A DNA stretch of 64,000 nucleotides from Phellopilus nigrolimitatus (lineage: Eukaryota > Basidiomycota > Agaricomycetes > Hymenochaetales > Hymenochaetaceae). Both the position numbers and the translations under genes were made by a program. The DNA lies in NCBI GenBank assembly GCA_021029095.1, contig JAJOHG010000006.1, positions 186,001 through 250,000 on the forward strand, written 5' to 3'. Below are positions 58,171-64,000 of the stretch, one piece after another (position 1 is the first letter of the stretch; the number at the start of each line of letters is the position of its first letter). The notes below the pieces were generated by a model. It was not told the DNA's origin, ran no database searches, and saw nothing but the letters and a program-made list of their open reading frames with translations.

Positions 58171-59743
58171 ATGTCTCTTCTGGATCTCCCAAATGATGTG
58201 ATAGCAGAAATCTTGGACCATCTCTACAAGGAACCGAACTCAAAACGCAATCGTGATGCGCCTCGCTGTTTCAAGAAATGGGAGAAACGATGCAATGCTG
58301 CCATTTTCGTCCTATCTCAAGTATGCAGATACTTGTATGACTGTACTTTTCCACTGCGTTTTCGATATGTGTACTGCAACTCTCTCGACGATCTACTGGG
58401 GCTTGTTCGGCGCCTCGAGAAAAGTGTTTTATTGCAGCGATCTGTGCGTTATCTTGCGCTTCAACATCTTGGAAATACTCCTTCCATCACAGAGCCATGT
58501 TTTCGTGAACTTTTCCCGGATCTTCTTCCTGAGCTTTTGGGTCTCCAATACATTATGAACGGAGAAATCAAGCATGATTTTCTGGCCTGTCTAGGTCGTT
58601 GCCGTGACCTGCGCTATCTTCATTTAACCTGCTCATGTATGGAGACCGGCTCTGTGGCATCTTTCAATCAACTGAGCCTTGTGTCTCTTCAAGTCACTAT
58701 CTACAACCAACGCCCAGAGGCTTCTCTCCCGATCAAAGAACTATTGGCGGGGCCGAGCCGCGACACACTTAGAAATCTAGGATTCTCCTGCTTCGAAGTC
58801 AATACTCGTCGCTTCTATATCACGCCGGCCATGTTTATACCTGATGGAGTGCCACTGCGTGGACTACGTTCGTTCTCGATGCAGGGAGCGATAGAGACTA
58901 AAAAATACTTTTTAGCTGATACCTCTGAATACGCCACAAATCTTGAGGCACTCGACGTCGAGCTATGGTCTTCAGGCGCGCTTGATCCAGAGAGGATAGG
59001 GTCGTGGCCATCTCTGAAAAGATTATGCGTTGAGTACAATATTGATTCTGAATCCAACCTGGAGAGCGAAAATGATGTGGTGCGAGAAGGGATCTTGTCA
59101 AGCGCGCCATCTATCGAAAAGGCCGTCCTGAAGCGTATGCCTTACGCATCATTCAAACTTCTCTGTCGCGATGTCAGATCGTATGGCGTATCGTCTACGT
59201 TACGGGTGCTATCTATACATTTTCTCTCATCCCCTCAGCTCCTTCCAGAGGCGGACTTCGGCAACAAGCTGCGGTTGCTCTTCTCGAGCGTACCACAAAT
59301 TCAAAGGCTATCATTATGGGCTATTCCAGGACGCGAAGGCCGCATGTGGAGACTGGAGGATATGAACGATTGCATATCCGCATTTTCAAGTGAGTTATGC
59401 TATACAGAAAACTCAGATTACTTGTACTCCCGCGTCTTTGCTAAAAGACGTTCTAGTTCTCTCGAAACTGAAAACCTTGCACTGGAACCCCGCTCTTCTC
59501 CCGTCCGGTAGCGCAATTCCACTTGTATTCACCCGCGGTGATAGACCGACAGACCGCTGGACAGTGTCCAATAGGGGCTCGTATGGGCGAACTAGCAAGC
59601 AGCTCGCAGAAGCGTGCCCGTTGCTACGACGTGTTCTTTGGGGACTCAACAAGCGGGTTACTTGGGCAGCGAACATCGTCAGAATCAATAATGAGATCGA
59701 AGTGAAGATGGCTGATAGTGCGGGATATGAATTGCCGAAGTAG
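58171..59743 (+). CDS. F-box protein with leucine-rich-like C-terminus
   Basis: Probable substrate adaptor of an SCF ubiquitin ligase. Exon 1 (58171-59389) begins MSLLDLPNDVIAEILDHLYK, an F-box LP…V…I motif at residues 4-20, with LSQVCRYLYDCTFPLRFRYV completing it. Then come irregular leucine-rich segments such as LGRCRDLRYLHLTCS, LRGLRSFSMQG, NLEALDVELWSS and LKRLCVEYN. A GTGAGT…AAAG intron (59390-59447) joins it to exon 2, NVLVLSKLKTLHWNPALLPS to MADSAGYELPK (stop 59741-59743). About 500 aa. Without splicing, the frame would run on to a stop at 59509-59511 with a non-family tail. The target is unknown. Confidence 0.88.
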
Positions 59744-60440
59744 GTCGTCGTCATGTTCATTTCTGTCATCTACGTACATGTAGGGTGTATACCCAGATTT
59801 GTCAATCTCCTGTCATATACAATGTCAGTTGGAAGTCGGAACATGGTCATGATCAGGAATATGTCGATCACGATGAAAGATCCGTGCCTGTCTTAAACTC
59901 TTGAACAAACAGCTGAAAACGACAAGAAAACCCGTAGATAAGATTTCTAAATCCTCTAATAGCAGTAGTTTGAGCGAAAGAAGGTCGCAGTGCCATAAGA
60001 TTCTCAGAGTTTTCCAAATCGAGGGGTCCCGTATTTACAACAGTAAGTAAATGCGAGGCCGTATTCATGACAGGTCTTTTAGTCAAGAGAACTTCGCTAC
60101 GTGTACCGCAGGGACCTTCATACAGTTTGTCCTGGTGCTGGTCCTGATCATCTTCCAACGATCGAATCGTTGAGCCGTTCAAAATCCTGCGAACGTCCTG
60201 ATGCCCACGGATTTGTCGGGTTGGCTGGACATGCCGGTACCTGCCGACGCTGGACAACCCTATTTTGGTAAGTAATGAATTATCAGATTGATTCATATCA
60301 GATTAGATAATTATTAGCGACAGAACCTTTCCAAAAGCCAGGAACTCAGTCGCGATGACCGCTCGCAGGCGCTCATGAAACTCTCATGGCCAGATCTCTT
60401 GACTACTTAGAAACCCCTGGATTCGGACAGTGCTTCGTCT
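59744..60440. other. Intergenic region between F-box and ferric reductase genes
   Basis: No gene is recognised with confidence. A 142-codon minus-strand frame (59868-60296) has no family resemblance. A plus-strand ATG at 60201 opens MPTDLSGWLDMPVPADAGQP up to a GTAAGT donor at about 60270, which could be an upstream exon of the ferric reductase, but its phase does not clearly join. Confidence 0.45.
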
Positions 60441-63153
60441 TTGCTTGGCCTGAAAGCTGGGCCTCCCACCGCTCAGCACAGTATGATCGACCTTTACTCT
60501 GAAGCGACCGACGATGTGGCGAGTGGTGAGTCCTCGAGTCAGCTTCAGACCAGGATAGTTGGCAGAGGAATACGTCGGTTTCCAAGATGGGTCTGGTATC
60601 TCTTGCTTGCCTTCATTGCTCTTTTGAGCCTCGTACGTCTCATCTCTTCGCTCAGAGTCTCCTGTCTTCGACGAAGAATGCGACGTGCAGAGGGAGGAAA
60701 GCTATCGACCATCAAAGATATGGAGGAACAACGCGCACGCCCACTGTTGCGAACATCATTACAGTGGCGCATCTCCCAAGCCCTCCTTAGTTTCTCTCGC
60801 GTTCTTGCCTTCCGCACGACAGTCAGAGTTCCGATATTTGGACGATACAACGTTTCCGAAATTGTAGTGACCGCGGTGTATTTGTTTGTAACCTTATTGT
60901 GGACGCACTTACAGGTAGAAGGTGCGTGCAGTTTTTCTGCATGTGGTCTTCTTTGGCAATCTAAGCTCGAATCTGCAGACCAGCACCCACAAACCTTCTA
61001 CCGCTTCATTTTGCTCTGGTCGGATAGAACAGGGATCATTGCTGCCAGTCAAATACCCTTTGTGGTTGCGCTCGCCGGGAAGACAAACATCATCTCACGT
61101 AGGAACTTCTCCGTTTTGTGTTCGCCAGATCGAGGAGCTCACGGTACTCCCAAAAGATTCAACTGGTATTAGTTACGAGAAGGTGATTGGATACGATGGC
61201 AAATTTTAAAGTAGTTCTCACATCATGTTTTCGACACCAGCTAAACATCATGCATCAAGCGTCTTCGCATGTAATGTTCCTGATGGTGTACATCCACTCG
61301 TTCGTCTGGGTACGCATTAATTTCTTGCATTATCTAGAATGTACTCACACTTAATATGTTTTGAATAGGTCGGTATTGAGTGAGATACTCATCTTGTGTT
61401 ACACATTCCTCAATGGAACAGAAACTAATGGCTTGAGTGCAGTATATTTAACATCCGAGTTATTCATTGGGGAATATTCTGGCTTTGGACTGGTGTAGTC
61501 GCGACAATTGCACACACGATAATAACTATTCTCGGCCTGAGACAAATCAGAGAACTCTCCTACGAGTTCTTCCTCGTTACGCATATCATCTTTGCCTTGT
61601 AGGTACGCGTCTTATTTGGGATCGAGCGTTGGTGTTAACACTTGTATATTCAACCCAGTATCTTCCTCCTCTTCACTTACTTCCACATTGGATACGAAGT
61701 GTTCGAGTGCGTGAATTTATTTTTCTCCTCTCGTCGTCTATTTACGATACTGACGCAACATACTTTCTGTACTAATTGCAGTATGGGCTTCGCAGTCTGG
61801 CCGGCTGCAATACTATGGGTGCTCGATCGTCTCTTCCGCATTTTCCGTATTGCTACCATTAGTTTCGCCAGGCGTCTCGGTGGTCACCGCACGCTAAACG
61901 CTACCGTCGAGCCTCTTCCCGGAGACACGCTTCTACTTACACTGACGGTACCGAACGATTTTTGGCTCGGTTGGGAAGCTGGACAGAGCGCATATGTTAC
62001 CGTCCCGAGCGTGTCCCTACTTGTGCTCGAAGCTCACCCGTTTACCATCGCGTCCATCGACGCACCTGAGCTTGTCAGAGACGATCCCCGTGCGGGTGGC
62101 ATTTCCGACGAGCGTCAGGAAGTAAAGACGATGAAGTTTATCATCCGCGCTTGTGAGGGGTTCACACGCAGACTGCACGACTATGCAGTAATAAGCTGCG
62201 CAAAGGAAGGGACATGCAAGTTGCCCGTGTTTGTGGACGGGCCATATAGCCATCCTCCGATTTTAGAGGAGTACGAAAGTATCGTACTTGTGTCTGGTAC
62301 GCCACACTCTCACTTACCATCAATCATCGACACTGACTCTGTGCTTTTCATCGTATAGGTGGCTCGGGTGTCGCGTATACGCTTCCGTTACTTTTAAAGA
62401 TACTACGGTACGTTTTTCTCCGCTTTATGTTTTATTTATAAAATAAACAAAGGAGACAGGCAAGCAGACTCGAGAACGACGCTTTGCAGGCGAGTTCTGT
62501 TTATTTGGAGTATACGTCATAGAGGTAAGTTATTTGGCGTGCAAACTCCTTTGTCAAGGCTCTTGTTCATTTTTGGTTCATTTATTTTCCTATCAGATCA
62601 TGTCTCGTGGATTTGGGACGATTTATCCAAGGCGCTCGAGTCGCTCCCACCAAATATATATGTCTCAATCAGGATTCACGTCTCTAACCCACATGCGAGA
62701 ACTTCAGCAGTTCTTGCGTTTAGTGGAGAGTCAGAATCATCACCGCTACTCCTGCGATCATCTTCAGAATTCGAAACGGAAGATACGGCTTGCAGCACAG
62801 AAGTCGATTTGCACGGTCCTGAAGTCGGGAAGGACTTAGAGAGTCAGACGGCGCTTTCTGACATAGGTGTCATATTGAAAGAAGGAAGACCGAACATAGA
62901 TGCGCTTCTATCTGAGGAGATTCTGAATAACCCCGGCGTCGCTAGGAAGGCCGCAGTCATAGGTAGGGGATATCAAAATAGCCATCTAGAAAAGACGAGC
63001 ACTAAATCTCTAGTTTCCCTTGCAGTCTCTGGGCCCGGATCACTCGCAGACTCAGTACGATCAACGTTGAGCAAGCGTAATATTACAGGATTCCGGCCTG
63101 TGCTAGACGGCGCGCCGAGTGTATATCTACATGTCGAAAGCTTTTCCTGGTGA
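60441..63153 (+). CDS. Ferric reductase-like transmembrane protein (FRE/NOX family)
   Basis: A membrane flavocytochrome that passes electrons from NADPH via FAD and haems to extracellular Fe3+/Cu2+. About 11 exons, ~680 aa. The first membrane helix is PRWVWYLLLAFIALLSLVRL. Then come LAFRTTVRVPIFGRYNVSEI and GIIAASQIPFVVALAGKTNI. The haem helices carry KLNIMHQASSHVMFLMVYIH (His pair) and FLVTHIIFA plus LFTYFHIGYE. The FAD site is HPFTIAS (62035-62055) and the NADPH site GGSGVAYTLPLLLKILR. The helix VLFIWSIRHRDHVSWIWDDL and the end SGPGSLADSVRSTL and VYLHVESFSW (stop 63151-63153) are diagnostic. One exon (about 61371-61381) seems to be only 11 nt. The start may instead be ATG 60483. No iron-site regulatory motif was identified. 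Confidence 0.9.
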
Positions 63154-63326
63154 AGGAGGAGCAAATCGCGTATTTATAAGATGTGTATTAAGCAATGAAG
63201 CATTTTCTTTTCTTGCACATCTTAAAGTAACTTGCCACTATCACATTTATACTTCCGGAAACACACACACGTAACTCTAGAAGAACACGCTATCATAAAT
63301 AAGCCACGTCATCTATGTCATCGACT
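63154..63326. other. Convergent gap after the ferric reductase
   Basis: 173 bases between two facing stop codons, with a small CACACACACG run near 63264. No other feature. Confidence 0.6.
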
Positions 63327-64000
63327 TTAAATGACCGCCATCGTCCACTCCTCGAAGATGTCGGCGACGAGCCTCAGCGACTCAGCAGTTGCGAACTTCT
63401 CCCCTACGGAGAAATTTAACGACAGTTGGTCATTGTATTGGTAGAACAACGTCATGAATAGCGGTATGTTATTGCGGGTCGAGGCAACCACATCCTCGAC
63501 CGTGAGCGTTTTCCGAGTCGCCGAAGGCAGGTATGCGTTAAGATGCTGAGCCGGCCAAGGTCTCCAACGGAGGAGGTTATGGGAGCGACGATGCTAAACA
63601 CACTCGGATCGAAAGTGCTAACATCATGCATAGCAGCCTGACGTGTAAAGTAAGCTTCCAAAGACACCTGATTAAGTCACATTGAGAACGTTAGTCAGAG
63701 AGATGGCAAAAAGTGAACACTTACATCTATTGCTTTCCAGACAGCAGCCATATCATTGACTAAACCATTCCAGAATTGATCATGATCTACCTCGCGAAGC
63801 GCAGTCCTTTTCGTCGCTTCCGGTTTTACTAATTTGCGAATGGCGTCCATCGGAAAGAATAACGGCAAAGAGTCCACGGCACAAAGAGGTGAGCTTGTCG
63901 GAGAAATGAATGAGTCATATCCTCCCGGAAGCTTATGCCTCTACCAGTATTCGTCAGAAATTCATCCATCGGTTTCTTCGAAAAGGAAAAGCGTACTTGT
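63327..64000 (-). CDS. 3' part of an unidentified gene, cut by the window edge
   Basis: On the minus strand: LPLFFPMDAIRKLVKPEATK, VDHDQFWNGLVNDMAAVWKA, YFTRQAAMHDVSTFDPSVFS, IVAPITSSVGDLG, then in the next frame QHLNAYLPSATRKTLTVEDV, NNIPLFMTLFYQYNDQLSLN, SVGEKFATAESLRLVADIFE and a stop at 63327-63329. One base appears to be missing near 63550 between the last two frames, with no room for an intron. The C-terminal pattern (FYQYNDQLSLNFS…) is reminiscent of the C-terminal lobe of condensation/alcohol acetyltransferase-fold proteins, but I would not assign a function. Confidence 0.6.

Noticed and set aside
59868..60296. A 142-codon minus-strand open frame between the F-box and ferric reductase genes.
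   Set aside because: No family resemblance, and it may overlap the 5' part of the ferric reductase gene on the other strand.

Overview
This is nuclear DNA from a filamentous fungus, almost certainly an agaricomycete basidiomycete. Genes are intron-dense, with introns of about 45-90 nt and GT..AG borders. Several proteins have strong basidiomycete character: an F-box/LRR-like protein, a BTB protein, a YCII protein, a CE16-type esterase and a ferric reductase. No virus, plasmid, rRNA operon or CRISPR array is visible. Gene models were rebuilt by hand from six-frame reading and splice-phase checking, so exon borders are inferred.

Layout. (1) 1-9 kb: a GC-rich block with one acidic, low-complexity hypothetical gene (2959-4439) broken by several frame changes. 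It lies between two diverged arms of an inverted duplication (about 1-1400 and 7700-8960). (2) 9-20.3 kb: gene-poor DNA with four mosaic copies of a dispersed non-coding repeat (here R1); one copy carries a captured cyclin gene fragment. (3) 20.3-22.6 kb: an intact 11-exon MFS transporter on the minus strand. (4) 23-34.4 kb and 41.6-50.2 kb: two large arms of an inverted segmental duplication. They carry repeated copies of a small two-exon gene family (here family S, about 100-135 aa, motif DDETKENQKWxV), a pair of paralogous unknown genes (family Y), and an ABC transporter with two truncated duplicates. Inside the left arm is a ~2 kb insertion with 17-bp perfect terminal inverted repeats, a tRNA-like Pol III head and an eIF3a gene fragment. 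(5) 34.7-40.9 kb, the spacer of that inverted repeat: two single-copy housekeeping genes, RPA2 (replication protein A 32 kDa) and NAA25/Mdm20 (NatB auxiliary subunit), transcribed convergently. (6) 50.9-64 kb, a conserved gene-dense block: proteasome lid genes RPN6 and RPN7 head to head on a ~235 bp promoter, a YCII-domain protein, a CE16 esterase, a BTB protein, an F-box protein, a ferric reductase and the 3' part of a further gene.

How the parts work together. RPN6 and RPN7 encode two subunits of the 19S lid and are probably co-regulated. RPA2 (DNA replication and repair) and NAA25 (N-terminal acetylation) are ordinary housekeeping genes caught between the arms of the duplication. The S/Y/ABC block is the accessory part and the most likely place for something undescribed. 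There a divergent pair, ABC transporter on one side and S gene on the other, has been copied, inverted, truncated and invaded by gene-capturing insertions.

Caveat: single-base frame breaks occur in the first gene, RPA2, the ABC gene (including the Walker A and signature motifs), one S copy and the last gene, whereas NAA25, RPN6, RPN7, MFS and ferric reductase read through cleanly. Some breaks may be residual sequence errors; others may be real decay.
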